Assembly (NCBI RefSeq): GCF_046507575.1
Contig: NZ_JBKFEY010000006.1
Location: 1 to 64,000, forward strand
Length of the DNA: 64,000 nucleotides
Reading direction: 5' to 3'
From: Pontitalea aquivivens
Lineage (GTDB): Bacteria > Pseudomonadota > Alphaproteobacteria > Rhodobacterales > Rhodobacteraceae
Each line of letters starts with the position of its first letter. Position 1 is the stretch's first letter. Shown piece by piece: positions 51,403-59,388 of the stretch. The notes beneath the pieces were generated by a model. That model was not told the DNA's origin, made no database searches, and was given only the letters and a program-made list of their open reading frames with translations. Made by a program: the position numbers and the translations under genes.

Positions 51403-52266
51403 ATGACCATCAATCCCGAAACGGCTCTGGGTCTGACCGTTCCCGATCTGACCCAGACCTATACCAACCGCGAGACGATGCTGTATGCCTTGGGCATCGG
51501 CATCGGCCACGATCCGACCGACCTTGGCCAGCTTGGCTTTGTCTTTGAACGCGGGCTCAAGGCCGTGCCGACGATGGCCGTGGTTCTGGGCGAGACGATG
51601 GACTGGGTCTATCACCCTGATCTGGGGATGGATGTTCCCCAGACCCTGCATGGCGAGGAACGGGTGATCCTGCATCGCCCGCTTGCCCCCGAGGGTCGGG
51701 TGACGGGCCAGCTTCGCGTGACCGGACTGGCCGACAAGGGGCCGGGGCGCGGTGCCTTGGTTCAGGCCACCAAGACGCTGCGCGATGCCGAAACCGGCGC
51801 GCTGATCGCGACGGTGGAACGCACGGCCTTTGCCCGGGCCGATGGCGGTTTTGGCGGGGTGCATGGCACGATCAATCCCGCCGTGCCGCAGGCCTTGCCC
51901 AACCGCGCGCCCGACTGGACCTGCGATCTGCCGACGGTGGCGCAGGCGGCGCTGCTGTATCGTTTATCGGGCGACCGGATCCCGCTGCATGCCGACCCGG
52001 CGATGGCCCGCGCCGCCGGGTTCGACCGACCGATCCTGCACGGTCTGTGCAGCCTTGGCATGGCCTGCCATGCCGTCCTGCGCATGGCCTGCGATTACGA
52101 CCCGGCGCGGATCGCCGAAATTGGCTGCCGCTTCACGGCGCCGGTCTATCCCGGTGAAACCCTGCGCGTCGAGCTGTGGAAAGACGGCAATACCGTCAGT
52201 TTCCGCGCCCGGATCACCGATCGTGGCGTGACCGCGCTGCATGGCCGCGCGATCCTGCGTCCCTGA
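51403..52266 (+). CDS. MaoC-type enoyl-CoA hydratase 2, motif variant
   Basis: A 287-residue double-hotdog protein paralogous to the hydratase at 21506. The motif YRLSGDRIPLHADP keeps D191 and H196, but the Asn that completes the Asp-Asn-His triad of hydratase 2 is Ile193. RAAGFDRPILHGL follows as usual. Activity may be reduced or the substrate altered. It starts 7 bp after dctM, in the racemase-TRAP operon, and is followed 15 bp on by an SDR. Confidence 0.84.
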   Translation: MTINPETALGLTVPDLTQTYTNRETMLYALGIGIGHDPTDLGQLGFVFERGLKAVPTMAVVLGETMDWVYHPDLGMDVPQTLHGEERVILHRPLAPEGRVTGQLRVTGLADKGPGRGALVQATKTLRDAETGALIATVERTAFARADGGFGGVHGTINPAVPQALPNRAPDWTCDLPTVAQAALLYRLSGDRIPLHADPAMARAAGFDRPILHGLCSLGMACHAVLRMACDYDPARIAEIGCRFTAPVYPGETLRVELWKDGNTVSFRARITDRGVTALHGRAILRP

Positions 52267-52281
52267 CCCGAGAGGAAGACT

Positions 52282-53091
52282 ATGACCCAACCGCTTCTGG
52301 GCCAGACCGCCATCGTCACCGGTGCTGCGCGCGGCATCGGCCGGGCCTATGCGTTGCATCTGGCACGGCTGGGCGCGGATGTGGTGGTGTCTGACATCAA
52401 CATGCAGGGCGCCGCCAAGATCGGCGAGGAGCTGACCGCCGAAACCGTGATGGCCGAGATCGAGGCGCTTGGCCGACGGGCACTGGGGGTTGAGGGCGAC
52501 CTGCGCAAACCCGAAACCGTGGAGCGCCTGTTCCGCGAGACGATGGAGACCTTCGGCCGCGTCGACATCCTTGTGAACAACGCCGGCGCCGGGGTCTATC
52601 GCGACAGCGGCCCGCTGCCCACGCAGACGACGCAGGCGGGTTTCGATTTCCTGATCGACGTGAACCTGCGGTCTTGTGTGATGTGCTGTCAGGCGGCAGC
52701 GCCGATCATGGCGGCCCAAGGGTCGGGCGTGATCGTCAACATCTCATCCCAGACCGCGCTAGAGCCGCTGAAGGGCGGGTCAATGGCCGTCTATGGCGCG
52801 GCGAAATCGGCGGTGAACACCTATACCCGCAACCTTGCGGCCGAGCTTGGGCCAAAGGGCATCCGCGTCAACGCGATCTCGCCGGGGATCACGCTGACCG
52901 CGCGGCTACAGGCGCTGGACCCGGAAAACGGCGTCGGCACACCCGGGCAGCTGGAAGCGATCGCCCTGCGCCGCTTTGCCGTGCCGCAAGACATGGCCAA
53001 TGTGCTGGAGTTTCTAGTGACCGACCTGTCCTCTTACGTGACGGGTCAGGTCATCTCGGTCTGTGGCGGAGCGGTGCTGACACCCAGCTGA
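52282..53091 (+). CDS. SDR-family oxidoreductase, paralogue of 42828
   Basis: A 269-residue SDR with TGAARGIGRAYAL (13-25), NNAGAG (99-104), and Y171 and K175 in YGAAK. It has the same length and layout as the SDR at 42828, including DVNLRSCVMCCQAAAPIM and an ending CGGAVLTPS. AGAGGAAG precedes the ATG. It ends the racemase-TRAP-hydratase operon, where it would oxidise the hydroxyacyl-CoA made by the preceding hydratase. Confidence 0.85.
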   Translation: MTQPLLGQTAIVTGAARGIGRAYALHLARLGADVVVSDINMQGAAKIGEELTAETVMAEIEALGRRALGVEGDLRKPETVERLFRETMETFGRVDILVNNAGAGVYRDSGPLPTQTTQAGFDFLIDVNLRSCVMCCQAAAPIMAAQGSGVIVNISSQTALEPLKGGSMAVYGAAKSAVNTYTRNLAAELGPKGIRVNAISPGITLTARLQALDPENGVGTPGQLEAIALRRFAVPQDMANVLEFLVTDLSSYVTGQVISVCGGAVLTPS

Positions 53092-53106
53092 CCGCCCCCG
53101 CGCGCG

Positions 53107-53514
53107 TCAAAGGGTGCCGCGCACAAAGGCGGCGACGGCGCCCTTGGGACACAGTTCGATCACCGTGCCATGGCCCGCGCCCTTGGGGATCCAACCGCGG
53201 CGGAGCGGCAGGTTCTCGGTTGCGGGCTGGTCATAGACCTTGAGGCCGCGCGCGCGATAGTCCGCAATCGCGGCGTCCAAATCCTCGACCTCCAGCGCCA
53301 CAACCACATCGCCGGGCTGCAGTTCCGTCTTGCCCGAGGCCTCGACCAGTTCGATGATCGTCCCGGCCGGATTGTCGAAGAACGCCAGCCGCAGCCCCAG
53401 TTCCGGGATCTCGCGCACCACTGCCTCGCCCAAGCCCAGGATCTTGCCGTAGAATTCCAGCGCAGGGTCCAACGCGGGCACGAAGATGCCGATATGGTCC
53501 AGAACGGGCGTCAT
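53107..53514 (-). CDS. VOC-superfamily protein (methylmalonyl-CoA epimerase-like)
   Basis: A 135-residue glyoxalase/VOC protein with LDHIGIFVPALDPALEFYGKILGL at the start. Metal-ligand candidates are H7, E55 (GTIIELVE) and E120 (GHGTVIELCP). The second-half His found in methylmalonyl-CoA epimerase (HIAFEV type) is replaced in VVALEVEDLD, so metal binding may be altered. The ATG at 53514 follows GGGAGG; a GTG at 53532 overlaps that site and is unlikely. It could epimerise a 2-methyl-3-keto- or methylmalonyl-type CoA ester. It is divergent from the enoyl reductase at 53596 with two regulon motifs between. Confidence 0.8.
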   Translation of the reverse strand: MTPVLDHIGIFVPALDPALEFYGKILGLGEAVVREIPELGLRLAFFDNPAGTIIELVEASGKTELQPGDVVVALEVEDLDAAIADYRARGLKVYDQPATENLPLRRGWIPKGAGHGTVIELCPKGAVAAFVRGTL

Positions 53515-53532
53515 GTTTTTCTTGCCTCCCAC

Positions 53533-53568
53533 GTCATACGCTTATTTACTTTCAATCAGCGTATGATG
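53533..53568. promoter_or_regulatory. inverted pair of operator-like motifs, site 15
   Basis: GTCATACGCTTATTTAC (minus orientation GTAAATAAGCGTATGAC) and AATCAGCGTATGATGG form an inverted pair, CATACGC...GCGTATG, in the divergent region between the VOC and enoyl reductase genes. The left member shares GCTTATTTAC with site 16. Confidence 0.45.
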
Positions 53569-53595
53569 GCATGGCCCGTCAGGCAAGGGGGAAGC

Positions 53596-54642
53596 ATGAC
53601 CGATCAGATCAACCGGCAATGGACCTATGCCCGCCCGATCGAGGGCGCGTTGCAGACCGACCATTTTGCGTATCGCGAGGTACCGATCCCGCACCTGCGG
53701 CAGGGACAGGCGCTGATCCGCACCCGGCTGATCTCGATCGACCCGGCGAACCGGCTGTATTTCGCGATGCAAAGCTATCGGCCACAGGTGCAGTTGGGCG
53801 ATGTCATGGCGGGGTTCGGCATCGGCGAGGTCGTCGCCTCGACCGATCCGCGCTTCCGGGTGGGCGATCTGTGGCACGGCGATTTCGGCTGGCAAGATTA
53901 CGCGGTGCTGAACAGCTATGATCGCAGCGAATTCATCTATCGCTGCACCCCCGGCGAAAGCCCCGAGGATCTGCTGGGCGTTTACGGCATCACGGGCATG
54001 ACGGCGTGGTTCGGCGTGGAACAGGTGGGCGATCTGCAGCCGGGGCAAACGGTGGTGGTGGCCGGGGCCTCTGGCGCCTGTGGCATCCTGATCGCGCAAT
54101 TGGCAAAGCTGGCAGGCTGCCGGGTGATCGGCATCGCGGGTGGCCCGGCCAACTGCGCGCGGCTTGAAACAGAGTTCGGGCTTGACGCCACAGTCGACTA
54201 TCGCGCGCGGGACATGGCGGCGCAGCTTGCGAAGGCTTGCCCAGGTGGGGTCGATTTCTTCTCGGACGGGGTCGGAGGTGAGGTCAGTCGCACGGTCCTG
54301 CCGCTGCTGAAGCCCGGCGCAGGCTGGTATCACCCCGGCAACCTTTCGGATTACGATCACATCATTCCGGGCAAGCCGATCCCCCGCAACGACGCCTTCC
54401 TGACGCCAGAGCTGCGCGCCCTGTGCAAGGAACGGCGCCTGCGGCCCGCGTTCCTGCTGGTCTTCGATCACTATTGCCGCCGGGCCGAGGCTGAGGCGAT
54501 CCTGCGTGACCATCTTCGCGCAGGCCGATTGCAGGCGCCCACGACCACGCTGGAAGGGTTCGCCAACCTGCCCCGCGCGCTGGTCGAGGGCGCCTTTGGC
54601 CAAGTCCGCACCAAGTTCGGTAAGCTGAACCTGCGGCCGTAA
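53596..54642 (+). CDS. NADP-dependent MDR oxidoreductase (CurA-like)
   Basis: A 348-residue zinc-free MDR with NRQWTYARPIEG at the start, RLISIDPANRLYF around 43-55, and Rossmann segment VVVAGASGACGILIAQLAKLAG. VDFFSDGVGGEV and the ending FGQVRTKFGKLNLRP follow the CurA/prostaglandin-reductase family. AAGGGGGAAG supports ATG 53596 over an earlier in-frame ATG. It is a second enoyl or enone reductase besides that at 20484, with modest similarity. A double-bond reduction in the ring or chain is the likely role. Confidence 0.84.
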   Translation: MTDQINRQWTYARPIEGALQTDHFAYREVPIPHLRQGQALIRTRLISIDPANRLYFAMQSYRPQVQLGDVMAGFGIGEVVASTDPRFRVGDLWHGDFGWQDYAVLNSYDRSEFIYRCTPGESPEDLLGVYGITGMTAWFGVEQVGDLQPGQTVVVAGASGACGILIAQLAKLAGCRVIGIAGGPANCARLETEFGLDATVDYRARDMAAQLAKACPGGVDFFSDGVGGEVSRTVLPLLKPGAGWYHPGNLSDYDHIIPGKPIPRNDAFLTPELRALCKERRLRPAFLLVFDHYCRRAEAEAILRDHLRAGRLQAPTTTLEGFANLPRALVEGAFGQVRTKFGKLNLRP

Positions 54643-54655
54643 ATAGTTCTGCAGG

Positions 54656-54674
54656 GTATCGTAAGCTTATTTAC
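54656..54674 (-). promoter_or_regulatory. operator-like motif, site 16
   Basis: GTATCGTAAGCTTATTTAC; on the minus strand GTAAATAAGCTTACGATAC. It lies about 105 bp upstream of the acyl-CoA dehydrogenase ATG and is the rightmost clear copy in the window. Confidence 0.5.
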
Positions 54675-54776
54675 AAAATCATCGACTCGGCTACACTTGA
54701 TCGAAATGGCGGAGGAGGAGTCCGCCCTGCCGGACCGTCCAGACGTCCGGGCCCGAACACAGAGGAGGAGAGGACG

Positions 54777-56021
54777 ATGGATTTCACAATTCCGCAGGAA
54801 ATCACCGACAAGCTGGCCGAACTGGATGCCTTCATCGAGGCAGAGATCAAGCCGCTCGAGCGCGAGAACATCCAGTTCTTCGACCATCGCCGGGAATATG
54901 CCCGGACCGATTGGGACAATGACGGCCGCCCGCGCGACGAATGGCGCGCGCTTATCGAGGAAATGGAACGCCGCGCCGACAAGGCCGGCCATCTGCGTTA
55001 TTGCCTGCCAAAGACCTGCGGCGGTCAGGGCGCGGGCAACCTCGCCAATGCGGTGATCCGGGAACATCTGGCCGCCAAGGGCCTTGGGCTGCACAATGAC
55101 CTTCAGGACGAAAGCTCGATCGTCGGCAACTTCCCGATCGTGCCCGCCATCGACAAGTTCGGCACGCCTGAACAACGCGTCTATATCGACGGGATCATCA
55201 CCGGCAAACGCCACCTGTCCTTTGCGCTGACCGAACCCAAGCACGGGTCGGACGCCACCTGGCTTGAAACCCGCGCGGTGAAGGACGGGGATCATTGGGT
55301 CATCAACGGCATGAAGCGCTGGAACAGCCAGGTCGCGCGGGCTGAGGCGAACCTGGTCTTTGCCCGCACCAGCGGCAAGGACGGCAGCGCCAAGGGCATC
55401 ACCGCCTTCATCGTGCCGACGAACGCGCCGGGCCACAACATCCTCTACAACCACTGGACCTTCAACATGCCCTCGGACCATGCCGAGGTCGAACTGAAGG
55501 ACGTGCGCGTTCCCGACAGCGCCATCCTGCACAAGGAAGGCGAAGGCCTGCTGATCGCGCAGATGTTCGTGCATGAAAACCGCATCCGTCAGGCCGCGGG
55601 CTCGATCGGCGCGGCGCGCTATTGCGTGGCCCAGGCGGTAAAATACGCCAAGCAACGCATCATCTTTGGCGAGCCGCTAGCGAGCCGTCAGGCGATCCAG
55701 TTCCCGCTGGCCGAGGTGCATGCGGAAATCGAGATTCTGCGTAACTTCATCTTCCGCACCGCTTGGATGATGGACCGGGTGGACCCGCTGGAAATCTCGG
55801 ACCAAGTGTCGATCTGCAACTTCAAGGCCAACAACCTGGTCTGCAAGGCCGCCGATCTGGCGATGCAGGTGCATGGCGGCATCGGCTACAGCCGCGCGAT
55901 GCCGTTCGAACACATTTACCGCCACCACCGCCGCTACCGGATCACCGAAGGCTCGGACGAGGTGCAGAAACGCCGCGTCGCGCAGTTCCTGTTCGGGTTC
56001 GGCAGCAAGGCCGCCTCGTGA
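54777..56021 (+). CDS. Acyl-CoA dehydrogenase
   Basis: A 414-residue acyl-CoA dehydrogenase with an N-terminus (MDFTIPQEITDKLAELDAFI, long helical region with RREYARTDW) of the ACAD11-like branch that often accompanies APH-fold kinases. Landmarks are FALTEPKHGSDATWL, INGMKRWNSQ, VELKDVRVPDSAIL, ASRQAIQFPLAEV and HGGIGYSRAMPFEHIYRHHR. The C-terminal RITEGSDEVQ carries Glu at the MCAD-type catalytic position. GAGGAGAGG precedes the ATG. In ACAD11-type pathways the dehydrogenase fold acts on phosphorylated 4-hydroxyacyl-CoA; with two kinases in the island this is worth testing. Confidence 0.87.
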   Translation: MDFTIPQEITDKLAELDAFIEAEIKPLERENIQFFDHRREYARTDWDNDGRPRDEWRALIEEMERRADKAGHLRYCLPKTCGGQGAGNLANAVIREHLAAKGLGLHNDLQDESSIVGNFPIVPAIDKFGTPEQRVYIDGIITGKRHLSFALTEPKHGSDATWLETRAVKDGDHWVINGMKRWNSQVARAEANLVFARTSGKDGSAKGITAFIVPTNAPGHNILYNHWTFNMPSDHAEVELKDVRVPDSAILHKEGEGLLIAQMFVHENRIRQAAGSIGAARYCVAQAVKYAKQRIIFGEPLASRQAIQFPLAEVHAEIEILRNFIFRTAWMMDRVDPLEISDQVSICNFKANNLVCKAADLAMQVHGGIGYSRAMPFEHIYRHHRRYRITEGSDEVQKRRVAQFLFGFGSKAAS

Positions 56022-56035
56022 AGGACGCGCTGACG

Positions 56036-56701
56036 ATGATGGATCTTAATCAGGCGATCCGGTCCCGCCGATCAGTGCGGGGTTTCCTGCCCCGCGGAAT
56101 CCCCGAATCCGTGCTGCGCGAGGTCTTTGACCTTGCGCAATGCGCGCCCTCGAACTGCAACGTTCAGCCGTGGTCGCCGCATCTGGTGTCAGGGCAAAGC
56201 TTGCGGATGCTTGCGGAAAAGATGGTGGGGGCGTCACTTGCCGGTCAGGCACCGAACCCCGACATCTCGGCCGACCGGATCTTTGCGGGGATTCACAAGG
56301 AACGCCAATATGATGCCGCGCGCCAACTTTATGGCGCGATGGGGGTGGACCGATACGACAGACCCGGTCGTGACGCGGCCTATCGGCGCAACCTGGATGC
56401 CTTTGGCGCCCCCCACGCGGTGTTCCTTTTCATGTCGGCAGACTTCGGGATGCGCGAGGCGGTGGACATCGGCATCTATTCACAAACGCTGATGCTGGCG
56501 CTGACCAGTCGGGGCATCGGATCCTGTGCGCAGGGGGCGCTGTCGCTTTACCCGGACATCGTCCGTGACCATCTGGGCCTTGCGGCGGATCAAAAGCTGC
56601 TGCTAGGCATTTCCTTCGGCTACGAGGACCCCTCGGTCCCGGCAAACGCGGCGCGGGTTGGGCGCGCCTCACTGGCCGAGACCTTGGTAGAACACAAGTG
56701 A
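56036..56701 (+). CDS. Nitroreductase-family FMN oxidoreductase
   Basis: A 221-residue nitroreductase-fold protein: AIRSRRSVRGF (FMN-binding Arg-Arg-Ser) at the N-terminus, APSNCNVQPW around 37-46, and the C-terminal ALTSRGIGSCAQGAL. The fold covers nitroreductases, enone reductases and flavin-dependent dehydrogenases. The start is ATG 56036, or possibly GTG 56018 overlapping the preceding stop. It is in line with the dehydrogenase upstream and the MFS gene downstream. It could reduce an enoyl or quinone partner; the substrate is not inferable. Confidence 0.83.
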   Translation: MMDLNQAIRSRRSVRGFLPRGIPESVLREVFDLAQCAPSNCNVQPWSPHLVSGQSLRMLAEKMVGASLAGQAPNPDISADRIFAGIHKERQYDAARQLYGAMGVDRYDRPGRDAAYRRNLDAFGAPHAVFLFMSADFGMREAVDIGIYSQTLMLALTSRGIGSCAQGALSLYPDIVRDHLGLAADQKLLLGISFGYEDPSVPANAARVGRASLAETLVEHK

Positions 56702-57870
56702 CACGTTCGTTCTGGTCTGCCCTGTTCTTCCTCGCCTTGGGGAATTTCGCCGTTGGCACCAGCGGTTTCCTGGTTGTCGGCATCCTGCCGCAACTGACCG
56801 AGGGCTTGGGTGTCAGCCAAACGCAGGGCAGCCTGCTGTTCACGATCTACGCGGCGGCCTATGCGATCGGGTCGCCGCTGCTGATTTCCTATACCGGCGG
56901 CATCGGGCGGTGGCGCATCCTGCTGGGGGCGATCGTCACGGTGCTGCTGGCAACGCTGGTCTGCGCCCTGACCCGCTCGTTCGAGGTGATGCTGGCCGCG
57001 CGCATCCTTGCGGCGCTTGGGGGCGGGGTTTTCACGCCGGTTGCGGCCTCGGTCGTCTATGCGGTCACGCCGGTCGAAGGCCGGGGCCGCGCGCTGGGAC
57101 TGGTCTTTGCGGGGCTGCAACTGTCGCAGGCGGCGGGACTGCCGCTTGGGGTGCTGACCGCGAACCATCTGGACTGGCCAATGGCCTTTGCGCTGCTGGC
57201 CGCGCTGTCGGCCGTTGCGACCGTCGGCCTGGCCCGCACCCTGCCGCGCAAGGTTCAGGTGCCAGTAACAAGCCTGCGCACCCTGCTGGACAGCGCACGC
57301 GACCCGCGCATCCTGGTTGCGGTGGGTGTCATGGCGTTGCACCAATGCGCGATGATGGTCAGTTACGCCTTCATCGCCCCCCTGATTTTGCGCCACGGCG
57401 GCGACGTGGGGCCTTCGGTCGCCTTTTTCGGCGTCGGGGGTGTGATCTCGGGCCTGCTGATGGCTCGGCTTTCGGGGCGGTTGGGTGCGGTGCGGACGCG
57501 GATGATCACGCTTGTCTCGCAAGTTCTGACCCTGCCGATCCTATCGCTGCCGCTGCTGGGCATTGCGCCCCTGCCCGGCGCGGTGCTGCTGATCCTGCCC
57601 TTCGTCTGGCACCTGTTCGCCGGGGGGCTGACGATCCCGCAGCAGATCATCCTGATGAACCGCAACCCCGAACGCGGCGCGGTCGTGCTGGGGCTGAACG
57701 CGACGTTCAATTACCTTGGCATCGCGGCGGGCGCGGCGGTGGGCGGCGTCGTGCTGCGCGGGCCGGGCCTTGACTGGCTGGGCGCCGTGGGGGCCGTGAT
57801 CGCCGCCCTTGCGGTTCTGACCGCGATCTACAGCGAAACACTTTACCGGCGCGACGCGCTTGCGGCCTGA
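56698..57870 (+). CDS. MFS transporter (AraJ/Cmr-like, 12 TM)
   Basis: A 390-residue major facilitator with about 12 hydrophobic segments. VGILPQLTEGLGVS after helix 1, GRWRILLGAI between helices 2 and 3, and AARILAALGGGVFTPVAASVV are typical of the DHA1/AraJ group. The GTG start overlaps the nitroreductase stop (GTGA). Likely an exporter of a pathway acid or toxic intermediate, or an importer; direction cannot be told from sequence. Confidence 0.85.
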   Translation: MTRSFWSALFFLALGNFAVGTSGFLVVGILPQLTEGLGVSQTQGSLLFTIYAAAYAIGSPLLISYTGGIGRWRILLGAIVTVLLATLVCALTRSFEVMLAARILAALGGGVFTPVAASVVYAVTPVEGRGRALGLVFAGLQLSQAAGLPLGVLTANHLDWPMAFALLAALSAVATVGLARTLPRKVQVPVTSLRTLLDSARDPRILVAVGVMALHQCAMMVSYAFIAPLILRHGGDVGPSVAFFGVGGVISGLLMARLSGRLGAVRTRMITLVSQVLTLPILSLPLLGIAPLPGAVLLILPFVWHLFAGGLTIPQQIILMNRNPERGAVVLGLNATFNYLGIAAGAAVGGVVLRGPGLDWLGAVGAVIAALAVLTAIYSETLYRRDALAA

Positions 57871-57893
57871 CCCGGACGACGAAAGGAACCCCC

Positions 57894-59042
57894 ATGATCC
57901 CGAACGAAGACCAGATTGCCCTGCGCGATGCCGCCCGCCGTTTCTCGCGCGAGGTGCTGCTGCCCGACTTCATCGCCCGTGAAAAGACCGGCGTGCTGGA
58001 CCGTGACCTGCTGCGCGAAATGGGTGCGATGGGCTTTCTGGGCACCGACCTGCCCGAGGATCTGGGCGGGCTGGGGCAGAACTCGATCACCGCGGGGATC
58101 ATCGCCGAGGAACTGGGCTATGGCGATTTCAGCCTCAGCCAGTTTCCGGTGAACGTGTCGCTGAACGGCGCGATCCTGCACCGCCACGCCCCGCGCGACA
58201 TCGTGCAGGACATCCTGCCGCAGATGATCCGGGGCGAAAAGATCATGGCAATCTGTCTGACCGAACCGCGCGGCGGGTCGGATGCGGCGAACCTGCAACT
58301 GCGGGCCCGGCGTGACGGCGACAACTACATCCTGAACGGCGAAAAGACCTCGATCACCTTCGCGGCCAGCGCAGATGTTTTCCTGGTCTTTGCCCGCACT
58401 GGCCGCCCCGAGGATGGCGCGCATGGCGTCTCGGCCTTTTTCATCCCCGAGGGCACCAAGGGCATCCACCGCACCCAGTTCAACGACATCGCCAGCCACA
58501 TGATCGCGCGCGGGTCCGTGTTCTTTGAAGACGTGGTGGTCCCGGCGCATTGCATGCTGGGCGAAGAGGGCAAGGGCTTCACCCAAGTCATGCAGGGCTT
58601 TGACTATTCCCGCGCGCTGATTGCGCTGGAATGCGTCGGCGCGGCGCAGGCCTCGCTGGACGAGGCATGGGCCTATGCCAAGGAGCGCGAGGCCTTTGGC
58701 CGGCCCATAGGCCAGTTCCAGGGCGTCAGCTTTCCCCTGGCCGAGAGCGAGACGATGATTTCCGCCGTGCGCCAATTGTCCTACCACTGCCTGGAGCTAC
58801 GCGAGGCCGGCCTGCCCCACACCGCCGAGGCCGCGATGGTCAAGTGGCTTGGCCCGAAAACCGCCTTTGACGTGATCCACCAATGCCTTCTGACCTTTGG
58901 CCATTACGGCTGGACGACCGATTCCCCGCACCAGCAGCGCCTGCGCGAGGTGATGGGGCTGGAAATCGGCGACGGCACCGCAGGCGTGATGAAGCAGATC
59001 GTGGCCCGCACAAAAATCGGCCGGGCAGCGGTACAGTACTGA
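57894..59042 (+). CDS. Acyl-CoA dehydrogenase (AliB-like candidate)
   Basis: A 382-residue acyl-CoA dehydrogenase with ICLTEPRGGSDAANL, NGEKTSITFAASADVF, FFEDVVVPAHCMLGEEGKGF, KEREAFGRPIGQFQGVSFPLAE and FGHYGWTTDSPHQQRLREVMGLEIGDG. The VMGLEIGDGTAGVMK ending, in place of IYEGT, is the form I associate with proteins annotated as cyclohexanecarboxyl-CoA dehydrogenase, so it is a candidate for ring desaturation next to BadH and BadI in the pathway. AAAGGAA precedes the ATG. It is the last gene before the island boundary at 59.0 kb. Confidence 0.83.
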   Translation: MIPNEDQIALRDAARRFSREVLLPDFIAREKTGVLDRDLLREMGAMGFLGTDLPEDLGGLGQNSITAGIIAEELGYGDFSLSQFPVNVSLNGAILHRHAPRDIVQDILPQMIRGEKIMAICLTEPRGGSDAANLQLRARRDGDNYILNGEKTSITFAASADVFLVFARTGRPEDGAHGVSAFFIPEGTKGIHRTQFNDIASHMIARGSVFFEDVVVPAHCMLGEEGKGFTQVMQGFDYSRALIALECVGAAQASLDEAWAYAKEREAFGRPIGQFQGVSFPLAESETMISAVRQLSYHCLELREAGLPHTAEAAMVKWLGPKTAFDVIHQCLLTFGHYGWTTDSPHQQRLREVMGLEIGDGTAGVMKQIVARTKIGRAAVQY

Positions 59043-59388
59043 TCGAAACGGAAGCTGCGGGTAAGCTCCCCATGCCCGCCACGCGCAGACGCAGATCACG
59101 CTCCGTCATGGCAAACGACAAAAGCGGCAGGACATGGCTTCACCGAAGTGACCGTCAACACCGCGTCCGCAAGGATCACGGCCGCTGATCCGCCAGGCGG
59201 GCTGTCGGCTAGCACGGCCTCGATCACCTGCGCTCCCCCGTTGTCGCGTGAGACCGTTCAATTCCTCTTGCGTGCAGCAACCCTGTCCGGCCGGTGCTCT
59301 GGGCCGAAGGCCTGTGTTTCTGCCAAACCCTGCATGAATGGCCACCCGATCATCTCCGTCGCCGAAGCCGTTGGGGAAACCGCCCCGA
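59043..59388. other. Intergenic region between convergent genes, no gene recognised
   Basis: 346 bp between the last dehydrogenase gene (plus) and the enolase-superfamily gene (minus). Several short frames are open, and one of about 53 codons on the minus strand (59096-59257) looks coding-like but has no start or recognisable family. No regulon motif or clear terminator is seen. It may be decayed sequence at the junction of two gene blocks. Confidence 0.5.

Noticed and set aside
59096..59257. Small minus-strand gene in the 59-kb gap
   Set aside because: About 53 codons lie between stops, with no start codon context and no family resemblance. It may be a relic but cannot be supported as a gene.
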